Shown piece after piece: positions 1-12,000 of a DNA stretch of 28,576 bases. This DNA comes from Beroe ovata. Taxonomy: Eukaryota; Ctenophora; Nuda; Beroida; Beroidae. The stretch covers positions 1-28,576 of the forward strand of contig CAMPET010000348.1 in assembly GCA_946803715.1 (NCBI GenBank), in the 5' to 3' direction. Position numbers and translations under genes: made by a program. Positions within the stretch are counted from its first letter, which is position 1; every line of letters begins with the position of its first letter. Under the pieces are notes generated by a model. It had not been told where the DNA came from. It ran no database searches and was given only the letters and a program-made list of their open reading frames with translations.

Positions 1-16
1 CTCACTTTGAGGTAAA
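1..16 (-). CDS. Aster-like gene: start of a C-terminal exon, cut by the window edge
   Basis: A pyrimidine-rich acceptor (accccttacag) is followed by 16 open nt in the expected phase (SLPQSE across the junction). The rest of the C-terminal region lies outside the window. Confidence 0.6.
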
Positions 17-3000
17 CTGTAAGGGGTAAGAGCGGTTCGAAATAAAGTAGGGTAATCAGTGAGCCGTTTTTCCAACTTGAGTAGATTGAAGTTTTGAACA
101 TAATAATAAGTTTGATCTGACTATCAGATAAGAAACCACATAACCCACCTGTTTAGCACATCAAGAGTGTTTGCCCCGGTACATGAGCCCATTGAGGAAA
201 GTCTGTGTACCAAGACTAGATTCAGAATCAGGAGGACGGCCATCCTGAGGCGATGCAGATTTCAAAAATGAGTGGTTAGAGAGGGGTGAATGGGGAGATT
301 CTGATGGGGAGATCAATATTGGAGAGAAAGAGCAAACAACCCTGTGATCTCACGTGAAATAATCTGTAATCTAGGACCGATTCCAAGAGAAAGAACAACT
401 CACATGATAAGGATGAAGGCGAGGTAGTTCTCCGTGATGAATGAGATTGCGGCTCCGCCCCTCGATTGCTCGGCCACCGGCGCCTGGGATCGAGTCCGGG
501 ATTGCCGACGGAGGGAGGCAGTCGTGTGGGCACCCGCTGTCGAAAACAAGGAGGTTAATTATTGTGAAGGTCCCGAGAGGGGTTGTGAAAAAGACGACGT
601 GGGGGTCATTGGGGTCAAAGTGAATGGAAACACTATGTCTTAGCAGATCGGGGTGACTTTTATAGTGACACTGTCAAGAATTATCAAGTGAACTTAATTA
701 TTAAGAAGGTTGCAAAAAACAACTTCAGATGTGTCTAAAACAGATCTCTAAACTTACCGGATGACGCGGATTTCCGGAGTTTTATCCCCGGTCCGGCACT
801 TTCCTCCTGGAGACACATACACAAATCCTCACAGTACTCGTTTATCCCCTCCTTCGAGTTCTTCTCTATGATAGCTGAGGGGAGGAGAGAGATTTTAATT
901 GTGATCTGAGAAGGTTTTGGGGAGAAAAGTTTATGGTTTTGGAAAGTCTACGGTTTCCCCCCAAGAGGGATCCGCAGTTTTTGATATGTAAGGCATAACG
1001 ATCCCTTAACAATCTAACATACTTATGACTCACTTTCCGACACAGACGAACTACCTTCCGAGACATGTCTACGACGATGTCTACAGTGGGAAAACCGCTG
1101 TTTCTGCAGCTGTGAATCCTTTGCTATGGCCATGGTACAAACGGAGCAGAATCGAGAAGGGAGCAAAGAAGTGAACATGGAATAGCGGAAAAACAGAGGC
1201 TTTCTTATCGAGTGAGATCGAGCGATGGGATTCTTATCAGAGACTCTGCTCCACTTCTTCCACATTTTATTGGTCATTTGAGAATGAGGTGACTCGACTT
1301 CACGAGTTAATGAAATTTGCTTATCACAAAATGTACAGTGTATCTCAAATGTTCATAACTGGAACTGTCATTTCATAGGAATTCATAGGAACTGCCATTT
1401 AAAAATTCGTCGGACAATTTGAAATAGATTTCCATTGCGGGTCTGTCGCTGACAGATTTATCTCAGTTATTTAACTGACAAAACTAGAAAAAACTACTTA
1501 AAACTACAAGTTAGGCAACACTTACATTTGACCATGCCCCACACCCCCTTCTTGTACTGGACATCACTGGTAAGACGCAGTTTGCACGAGTGTTCTGAAC
1601 TTCTAGTGAGGCAATACCTGGGAAATGGTAGAGTGGTGTCAAGAGAGCTGGAGTGGTGTCAAGAGAATGAAAATGGTGTTGAGCATCCGAAACTGGTGTC
1701 AAGTGAACTGGAGTGGTGTCAAGGGTAAGAAATGGTGTCAAGAAATGGTTTCAAAAGTTCTAATAAGCCCCCGAGGGTGAGTGTCGAAGGTGAGAAGTGG
1801 TGTCATGGTGCTACAGTTTAGGACTGATATCAATTTATGAATGATATAAATCTCACCTCTTGACGATGTTAAACTTGTCACCGTAAGGCACATTAGGGTT
1901 TGTAACCTCACAGTTGATAATGTAACACTTGGTGGCTACACTGCTACTCGCTAACACCTGCAGAGAGACTGTCATGGTAATCAAATACATCCTCACCAGA
2001 AAGTGTGTTCACTGATTACTTCAATGATCAACCTCTAAAATAATAAATTGAATGTAGGAATGAGATAAGAATAATAGTTCGCGATTCGGTGATTATTTTT
2101 CACTGCCAGCCACAAGCAATTATAATTACAGTTCATATTCATCATACCATTATTTCTCATTTACCTGTTTTTCGATAACCTCTGCTGTTTTGGGTCCGAG
2201 GTTTGCGTTCAGGGGTATCTTGTAGGTGAGAGTTCGCTCACTTGCCCCTTCTTCCGAGTCTTGCCATGGGGTTGCTTCGTAATCTGTGGAGTAGGGGGAG
2301 GATTGGAAAAGAGAGACGTAAAAAGGGAGGAGGATAGGTGAGGATGAGTAGTGAGATGTGAAGGAGGGGAATGAGAAGTGATTGAGAGTAGCTACAGGAG
2401 ACAGGTGGAATTCGAAGTAAAATCTGTTAAATCATGTCATTATCATATTGATAAAAATCCAAATATTTCATGCACAATCAAATTTCTACAAAAAGCATGT
2501 CAAACTCAATATAGGGGCGGGTCCAAGGGGAATTTTGGGGAATTTTGGGGAACTTTTTTTTGGGGAACTCCAGAAAATCCGGGGGACTTTCCCAAAATTC
2601 CCCAAAATTCTCCAAAACCAAATTTCCGATTTTTCTGATAACTATAGCTATTATTTTTGTTCCTTACATATTCATATACCTATCATCCATACATATAGTA
2701 CAGCATTCTCACTTGTTAGATAAGTAAAGACAATTATATTTATTCATAACATGATGAGCATGAGTAATTTCAATGCCGAAGATAATACAGGAATTGAACT
2801 AAGTTTGGGGGAGGGGGCAACGCCAATTTAGGCCATATAGGGCCACACGTTTTTAGGGCCATTTTGCCTTTTTGGATGTGTTGCATGGCCCTAAAAGGCC
2901 CTAAATGGCCCTAGATTTAACATCGACTTTTCCAACAGAAACCATCTCTATTCGACTGTAAATGATACATATAGTTAAAATTGAGACTTTTCTAAGGTCT

Positions 3001-6000
3001 GACATTCATGATGATCATTNAATTTCCAAACTCCACCCCCCAATCCTCCCAAAACTCCGTCTGAATCCTCTCCACCTCCCTTTCCAACCTCTCCACATCC
3101 CCTTCCCACTCTTCCTCCAACTTCCTCCTCATATCCTCCTCATATTCCTCCTCATCCTCCAGTTCTGGGTTAATCTCCCCGCTCTCCGCCATTGTCCGAA
3201 CCACCGCTGCCGCTCTGCTAGGGGAAACTTTCACCGCAAATGTCAACCTCGGTCCGACGCGTGCGGCGTGTGGCGGACGCGCCGCGTGCGGGATTGAGCA
3301 GTGAAACACGGCGAGACGTCCAAACTTGTTCATTACAGACCCGATAATTTCCTCCCCTCCCTCATCAGTGTACCATACGGTACCCCCTAAATCCCCGGGT
3401 ACATACCCCTCATTGAGGTATACGAGTAGAGTGTACTCGTCCCGACCAAAGCAGTCTGGGTGTATGCGGGTGTGATCCCACGCTTCATTCAGATTGTTTG
3501 ACACGTCATACGGGTACCATCCTTCCTTGTCCGACACGTGTTCCAGAACACGTTCTAACACGCTCCAAACTCGTGTTTTGACAAGATCGTACGTTGCTTT
3601 GGGGGTGAGAAATATGACGTTGTCACTCTCTCCTCCATCGTCCTGCTCGTTGTAGATATAGGTGGAGGACTCAATGAAGTGGGATGCTAAATCTGCCAGA
3701 GTCTTGTGATTGAAGAGGTTGTCAATCACGAAAACAGGTTTTTCCAGGGTTAGATTGAAGGAGGTTGTTATTGAGATGGGAAGATCTGATTCTGACAGTT
3801 GGACATATGGATCAGATGACCTCAGTGGATGATGAGAGTTGTCAAGTTCCTCTCCCTCACTCACCCATCCTTCCTCAACGAAGAGGTACTGGATAAACCC
3901 AATCCCTCTCTGGGTCCCTATGGCAGGGTATTGCCACTGATATGCCTGAGTACACGGGAATGTGATGACTGAAAAGGGAGCAGGTCGGATCGTAGTATCG
4001 ATATCATCAACAGCTTCATTGAAAAACATCAACTCTCCGTAATCATTGGCTCCCTCAGGCGCAAATAGCACTTGAATCACAACTGTCCCTCTCTGACCAC
4101 GCTTTCTACAAATCCTGTTAACAGCCACATCGTCACCTCTCCGCAAGATCCTGGCTGTGGCATTCTGAAACTGATATCCATCCACCCCGGCAAGTGATGC
4201 GATGTCTGATGCAAGGGGTGAGGAGAGGATTTCGTTGAAATTGAGCTGCCAGTTTATCCCATCATCCGTGAAATAGTACTTCCATCTGAGATCATGATGT
4301 ACAATATCAGCGAGGTTTTGGAGTCGATGTGATCGCCAGGATGGAAAGTGTGATATCACGCCGCGAGTCACACCATGGGTGAGCTGGGAGTTTAGCAGAA
4401 GAACGCAAAGTGGGAGGAGGAGGGAAGCCATCCTATTCAATAATGGGGGTGGGGTTGGTTTGGATGTCTGGAAAGATGCTTCGACTATAATGGATGTGAT
4501 AAGGGGGCGGTTGAATTGGGGACTTGTAAGATTAATCGGTGGCGGTATACGCCAGAGCTACAACTAAAATAAATCGGGGATGGGATGGTAATATAGGGTT
4601 CAGGACTTTTTCTATCTTTGTTTTCCATAGTAGGCCCTAATTGGGGCCGTCCAGAAAATGTTTACAACTTATACTACTTATTAAAACAAATTTTAGGTAT
4701 GTTCAGGCGACACCCAGAGGGCATCCTATTCTTAATCCTGAACTGTTAGTAGTAATGACTACCAGGAGATACTTCACGATTGTTAAAGAATGGATTTAAA
4801 AATTTTCTTGTGTTTGAAGTAACTAGATTGCAAAATCGGCAACTATTTAGATGTTATCCCCAAAAAATTTGCTCCGGCTTCGTAGTCAAAGATTGAAATC
4901 GACTCAAGGCGCACCTGCCAACCATGAGATCGTAATAAGATGAGAGATGATTTTTCAGGTGTCATAACCAACAGGTGTCACCAGGAAAGGGTGGTGGAAA
5001 CTAACCTTCTTCTTTCTGTAGAGTCCTCATCTTAGCTTGAACAGAGGAGTCATCGTTGAAGAGGAGCTTGTACAACTTCTCGATATTCAGATTGAACTCC
5101 TGAGGGGAAAAAGTGGTGTCAACGAAAACTGGTGCCAAGTACAATGGAAATACTGGTGAAAAATATGTTGACACCAGTGTTGTCAAGGGCGCATGTGCAG
5201 ATAAATGGACTGGTGTCAAGACCCAGCATATAACTGGTGTCAAGACCCAGCATATACCTGGTTTAGATGTTCGTTGTCGAAGTGGGAGACACACACGCAA
5301 GTCTCATCCTCCCCGTTGAATGAGATAGTCTCAGTGGCCCGTGGTCCGTGATCAGATGGGACCTGGGAGAGATGTGTTGCTAGGAGAGTACAACTGTTGC
5401 TAAGCAGGGTTGCTAAGAACGAGTTGCTAAGTTATCAGGGTTGCTATAAATGGGGTAAGAGAGCGAGCAACTTAGCAACGGATGAGTGCGCTTTCATGTG
5501 TAAGACAGGTAATCAAAATGATCGTGTCTGTGAAGAGTAGAGGCAAGGTGAGGGTGAAGGCAACATGGACATGACAGCACCAGCAGAAGAAACAGAAAAC
5601 GGTAAAAGAAAGGGCGTGCTCGAAGATAATTCATGCGAGAAGGCTTAGCAACCGTTAGTAATTGTTGCTATGACAACACAGTATACAACACGTCGCTATG
5701 ACAACACATGCCATGTCCAGACTCCCCCACACATACCCCTTGCAATAACCGGCCCGTCTCTCGATGTGCCAACTGCAACGACCTGGCGTACACCTCATGT
5801 TCAAGGAAAGTGGAGAATGACTCAGGCCTCATCATCCCAGCACGCTGCTGCTGTGTGACGTCAGGTGGACTTGCACGTAGGATGGGTGGGGAGTTTTTGA
5901 ACTCCTTCCCATTGATGGGCGAGATGTAGAGCGGACTGCTAATCTCCGGTTTGTGCTTCTTCTTCTTCTTCTCCCCCTCCGATCTTACTGATCCAGCTCT

Positions 6001-9000
6001 ACTCCAGGTGGAGGTTTCACTCTTCCTATGCGAATGTGGGGATCCGTCCACCGACCTCGCTCCCTCTGACGAGGCTACACTCTCCGGTCCCGATGGGTGG
6101 CTGTGTGGTCGTCTTGACAACCCTCCTTGCGGTGGAGTGAGGCGTGATGACGTCACCGCGTGAGCGCTCACGCGTGGTATTGTCCCCGAGTCAGGGGTCT
6201 GGGTGGAGGAGGTGTCCGAGGATGACCGGGGCGGTTTCTCGGGCTTCGTTACCATGACTACATAGTATCATACATTAGAAACGTAAAAAGAGAGTCTAGA
6301 GTACTCAATAAATAGTAGGGAGATACGTCAGTGAGTCGCTGTACAACTGAAAAGCGAAATTGGACATACGAAATACAAGTCAACTATGAGAAGCATAATG
6401 GTGAGAATCTACTTCTATTTGAATCATCAGCAGATAGTCGGATGATTTCATCATGGCTCAGCTGTAATGTGTACAGCTTTGTGACAGCATTCAATGATGT
6501 CATTGAGGTGTGTGTGTGTGTGTGTGCGTGTTTAGGAGTTTGTACAATGCAGCTATAACACTGAAAAAACTCTGCAAAACAGCGAGACAAAAACAAAAAA
6601 CCTTTGGAGAATTGTTAAGAGGCAATCAGAAAATAATACCGTTCATCGAATTAGTCCGGCCTTGAACCAGACATGAACTTGAAACATATCGCCTAGTTTT
6701 TCCAGAAAAACCTGACTATGTTTGCCCTGTCAAACACCATATTGTCACGCCATTTCCATATGCAGGTACAACACACAACAGAAATACAGGGCGGAAAAGG
6801 TTTGCTTCCTGCTAAACAGGGCAGGTAATGAGATACGATTTGGCAGAGGGCCAAAGTCTTGTCACGCATTCCAGTGGTAAAGATACCAAGTTGTCTCATC
6901 GAAAAGAAAGAGAAAGAAGGGACAAACTCAAGCGATGAAAATTGAATATTGTGCTGACACAACGTCATATGGTCTCTGAAATCAAATATAGTACAAACGA
7001 GTTTCGGAACGAAGCTAGGAACGAAGAGCAACCACTTCTCCCGAAGATCTAATAGGATTTCTCCCGATAATCATGCCACCATGGAACACGTGTGCGGAAA
7101 CAAAACTAATTAATTGTGAGCTAATTAACTGTGTGATGAGTTATAACATGAGTAAAACAAAGGGAGGATACAGAAGTTTTCCTTAATTCCACGTACTTAC
7201 AACACTGTATAAAAAGTGGGGAACCCTTAAAAATGAACATAAATGCGCGGTGAGACTTTCAGTAAATAATCGAAAACAAAAGCAAAACCATCAGCGCGGA
7301 AAAAACCAGCCTCAACTCCGAAACAAGCTAGTATCATAGTCCCCTTACCCTCCGTAGCTTAGATGGTACTTTGACCCGGGATTTTTGGTGAGAAGTGAGT
7401 TGGAAATCATCCAATGATTTGGAGTGGGATGCTGACATTTCAACAAGAGATGATTTCCGTTTTTTGGCGTTCTTGACTCCGTTGGTGGCCATGGCAACAC
7501 GTGCTTTTACTATGACAACGAGTAGTATGATCAAAATGGTCGACAGACGGGCAGTTAACGAATAACGCCTCTGGGAAGCAAGATAGGTCAAAAATTCCAC
7601 CAGGAATCGATTCAGCGTCCAAAATTACATGGGAATCGATGGTATTTGTATGGAAATTGGATAAAATTATTTCTGCGTATTTTGCATGGTAGGGTTGGAT
7701 AAAAATGTTGTGAATGAACCCACACTTCGCTGCCTCGATTTTGAGGGTCTGTTAGGGAGACTTAACTGGCACCCACGGTCCCATTTTTGTACCAAACCAT
7801 CTCCCCTACTCTCATACTACAAGTTTCCACCCACTTCATGATCATACATAATCCATACTTGCCGTGAGACCACGCCCAAATCATGATTTCAAACCCGTGG
7901 GAAGCATTACCGGCAAAAACACGAAAATCAGTGGGCACACCAAATGGGTCGAAAATTTTTTCTCGGGAAGGTAACTGGTAATATGTGTTCCTAACCTAAT
8001 TTTTGACGTAGAATTCGACTCTGACGATACTTTTGAGCTAGCTTGTCGGGAAATCGATGAAAAATCCATTTTCTTCTTGGACATGTCCTTCAATTTTGCA
8101 GTACAGATAACACCTCAGGGAAGCAAGATAGGTTCAAAATTCCATCAGAAATCGATTCAGCGGCGAAAAATACATAGGAAATAATGGTATTTGTATGGAA
8201 ATTGGATAAAAATATTTCTTCGTATTTTGCATGGTAGGGTTGGATGAAAGTGAAGTGAATGAAGCCCACACTTCGCTGCCTCGATTTTGAGGGTTTATTA
8301 CGAGGACTTAACTGGCACTTTGGCTGCCAATTTTGCATCATGCCATCTCTCCTACTCTCATACTACAAGTATCCACCCTTGTCATGGTCATACATAATCC
8401 ATTCTCGCCTTGGGACCACGCCCAAATCACGATTTCAAACCCGTGGGAAGCATTACCGGTAAAAACACGAAAATCAGTGGGCACACCAAATGGGTCGAAA
8501 ATTTTTTCTCGGGAAGGTAACTGGTAATATGTGTTCCTAGCCTAATTTTTGACGTAGAATTCGAATCTTATAATATTTTTGAGCTAGCTTATCGGGAAAT
8601 CGATGAAAAAATCCATTTTCTTCTTGAACGTGTCCTTCAATTTTGCAGTACAGATAACACCTCAGGGAAGCAAGATAGGTCCAAAATTCTATCAGGAATC
8701 GATTCAGCGGCGAAAAATACATAGGGAACGATGGTATTTGTATGAAAAGATGGCAAAAAAATTTCTTCGTATTTTGTATGGTAGGGTTGGATGAAAATGT
8801 AGTGAATGAATCCCACACTTCACTGCCTCGATTTTGAGGGCTTATTACGAGGACTTAACTGGCACTTTTGCTACCAATTTTGCATCAAGCCATCTCTCCT
8901 ACTCTCATACTACAATTATCCACCCTTTTCATGGTCATACATAACCCATACTCGCCGTGAGACCACGCCCAAATCACGATTTCAAACCCGTGGGAAGCAT

Positions 9001-12000
9001 TACCGGTAAAAACACGAAAATCAGTGGGCACACCAAATGGGCCGAAAATTTTTTCTCGGGAAGGTAACTGGTAATATGTGTTCCTAGCCTAATTTTTGAC
9101 GTAGAATTCGAATCTGATAATATTTTTGAGCTAGCTCGTCGGGAAATCGATGGAAAATCCATTCTTATGAATTCCATACTTCGCAATAACGAGAGAAACA
9201 GTAGCAGTGATCTCAACAGATGATATTATCTCAATAGAAACGATCGCACACACGTACAAAAATACTGACTGTGTTGTAAGGTCACTTATGCACCTGCGGT
9301 TCTAACAAAAGGGGTGGAAAATCATGTGATGGAATCATAGTATCACGTGACAGGTCTCGAAGTCACGTGACACACGCATTGTGTCACGTGAACGTCAAAA
9401 GTCGGTTTGACTGGATGTAGAAAATGCGTCTCAGACGTCACTGGGAGAAGGGTCGGGCTACGATAGAAGAAGTACATCACACGGTTCTCGAGAAAAGAAA
9501 ATGTATTAAAATACCTACATGAGCTTTTGTGTCTGTGTGTCTGTTCGAGTATGTTCATGTGTTTGTTCGTGTGTGTATGTGTGTATTTTTGCAAACGTGT
9601 CTATGAACACAAACTCATAACATGGAATAAAACGGTTTTCTCAAAAACTGAGGGATTCATCGAGAGATCACTTTACTATCACTCGAGACAAGCAGACACA
9701 ATATTGAGAGGAATATGAAGCACAGATATATCATTGCAAGCAGTGCATTAAAACAAAATCGCGTGATCTTATGAATCACAAGAGTGTGTGATGGCAGTGG
9801 AGAAGTGTAGAAAGTGGTGTCAGGGTACAGAGTGGTGTCGGGATACAGAGTGGTGTCAGAGTGCAGAGTGGTGTCGGGGTACAGAGTGGTGTCAGGGTAC
9901 AGAGTGCATTGTGCAAGTGGTGTCAGGGTTATGGTGTCAAGGAGGAATATGATGAAGTAAGTTAAAATGGTGTCAAATACGGACGAGACCCCTCATCATT
10001 TCAAACAGCTTCTATAGGTACATTGAGACATAGCGAGAGAAAAAGAACGAACAAAGAAATGAGAGAGCGAGCAATACAATCCCCTCTACACACACACAAA
10101 CACACACACACACATATTAGGTATGTGAGTACTGAAAGAGAGAGCAGTGTACAATGTGTACAATGGACTACACGAGCATATTATTTGAATCACCTCATCG
10201 TATGGCCACCCTATCAATGCTGTGTGTGTGTATGGGTGTGTGTGTGTGTGTGTGTGTGTGCGTATGTGTTTTGAATTAGTGTGTAACATAATATCTTGGT
10301 AAAGAATAAATATGGGTTATTGTGTGATTGTGTAATGTGTGTCGGTAGGTTTGAGAGTGTATAATGATGTATTTATGTGCAAAGGAATACATTGTGTAAT
10401 GAATGATGTAGTGTATATACATTCTAATCATACATAATTGTGAAACAGTGTACGTTCACGCTAACGTATGATTCACAATGCCATGTACTCGAATCTCAGA
10501 AATGTGTGACGAACGCCGCGCGACACTGAATGTAGCGCGCGGCGACATAACACCTAATGGGAGTCGATATTATACAAAACGAGGTCTTCAGATAGCATTG
10601 AGTGAACAAGATCTCAATGAACGAACAGTGCTGTCAACAGAAAATGGTGTCAGCACAGGATAGTATCAACACAAAGCAGCAGAGAATCAAGGAACATCCA
10701 GCTGACAATATGAGTCACAGAAGAATATTATGAGACATGAGCATTTCACCACCAAACGTAGAATGCGAGTGTGGTGTCAACATAAAAAGAGTGGTGTCAA
10801 CATGAAAATAACGGTGTCAAGACCAGCAAGCTGTTAAGGTGTCAGCGTACTTACTGCTAAGTTAGTGGAGGGTGTTGGTCGGTTGATAGCCTAGGTGAGA
10901 ATAGGAAATATGTGAAAAACACACCGAAAACTTCTTGATTACTAGTATAACTAATAACTATGCACCCGGAATATCAACCACTATTTAATTGACAGTGATA
11001 TGAAGTAGATGATTTTCAGGTGAAATCACAAAATTTACAGATTATTCCGAACACATACTTACCATGTTTTTCTTGGTCACATCGGGCATGGTCTATAATA
11101 CTAGCAACACTAGTTAAACAACAACTTGAGAAACAAAAGAACTCAATACGGTCACAAGATTTCTATGTGTAATGATGAGAGCGGGGAAATGCGATAAGAG
11201 AAAGGCCAGGTGAATTAGTCCTAGTTTCAAATTACAACACACACACACACACACAGTGGGTGTGTGTGAGACTGTCAGATAACACACACATGTATCATGG
11301 GTGTGAGATGCGATAACATGTGATACACACGTATTATTATCAACGACAGAGAAGAGACACCCAAACCCACTCACCCACCCCCAAATCTCACTCCCTCTAT
11401 ACCCACACCCAAACCCCCCACCCCTCCCCTACTCACTAGTCCTAGTGTAGGGTGAAAGGGCGGATCCTACTCATTACTCACCACTCCCTCTATTAGGGGT
11501 GGTGAGGGTGTGTGTATAGAGTCTAGGTATACACACACCCTCACCCCCCTACCCCATATCTCACTCACCAGTCCTAGTGATGGGTGGAAGGGCGGATCCT
11601 GCTGGATATCTGAAGTATTATCGTCCTCCTCCGATAGGTAGCTGTCAGAGTTCTCATCTGCATTCGTCTCTATGGAGTCTGTCGGTGCCTAGCAACGGAC
11701 AGAGTGATGGGGAATGGTCAATATCCTCACAACGGGGTCAGCGAGATGTCATCGCTTCGTATATTGGCAATATTCCAAGGGCGGAGAAATCTCACACTAA
11801 CACTCACACAGATCCTCACTCTAGATCCTCATTGAGGTATTTTACTCAATATTCACACACACTCACACATCTCTTATGAGATGAAAGATCAAATCTTTAT
11901 TGACAAAAAACATTAAAAATGGAAAATCCCGCCAAATCACTCACCCTCGATTCAGCAGAGTTAGCCCGCCAAATCTTGGACATGTGATTGAACGCACTGT

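Noticed and set aside
2962-3297. Plus-strand frame opposite the oxygenase C-terminus
   Set aside because: It is a shadow of the acidic coiled-coil coding strand; the oxygenase frame has the homology.
6693-7031. 112-codon minus-strand frame in an intron
   Set aside because: It has a Phe/Cys-rich composition with no fitting splice sites or homology and does not fit the phase needed by exon 6257-5737.
8090-9216. Frames within the 547-bp repeats
   Set aside because: They are not preserved across all three copies, so they look like chance frames in a satellite.
10478-10663. 61-codon plus-strand frame
   Set aside because: It runs into minisatellite array D, lacks homology and is on the strand opposite to the host gene.
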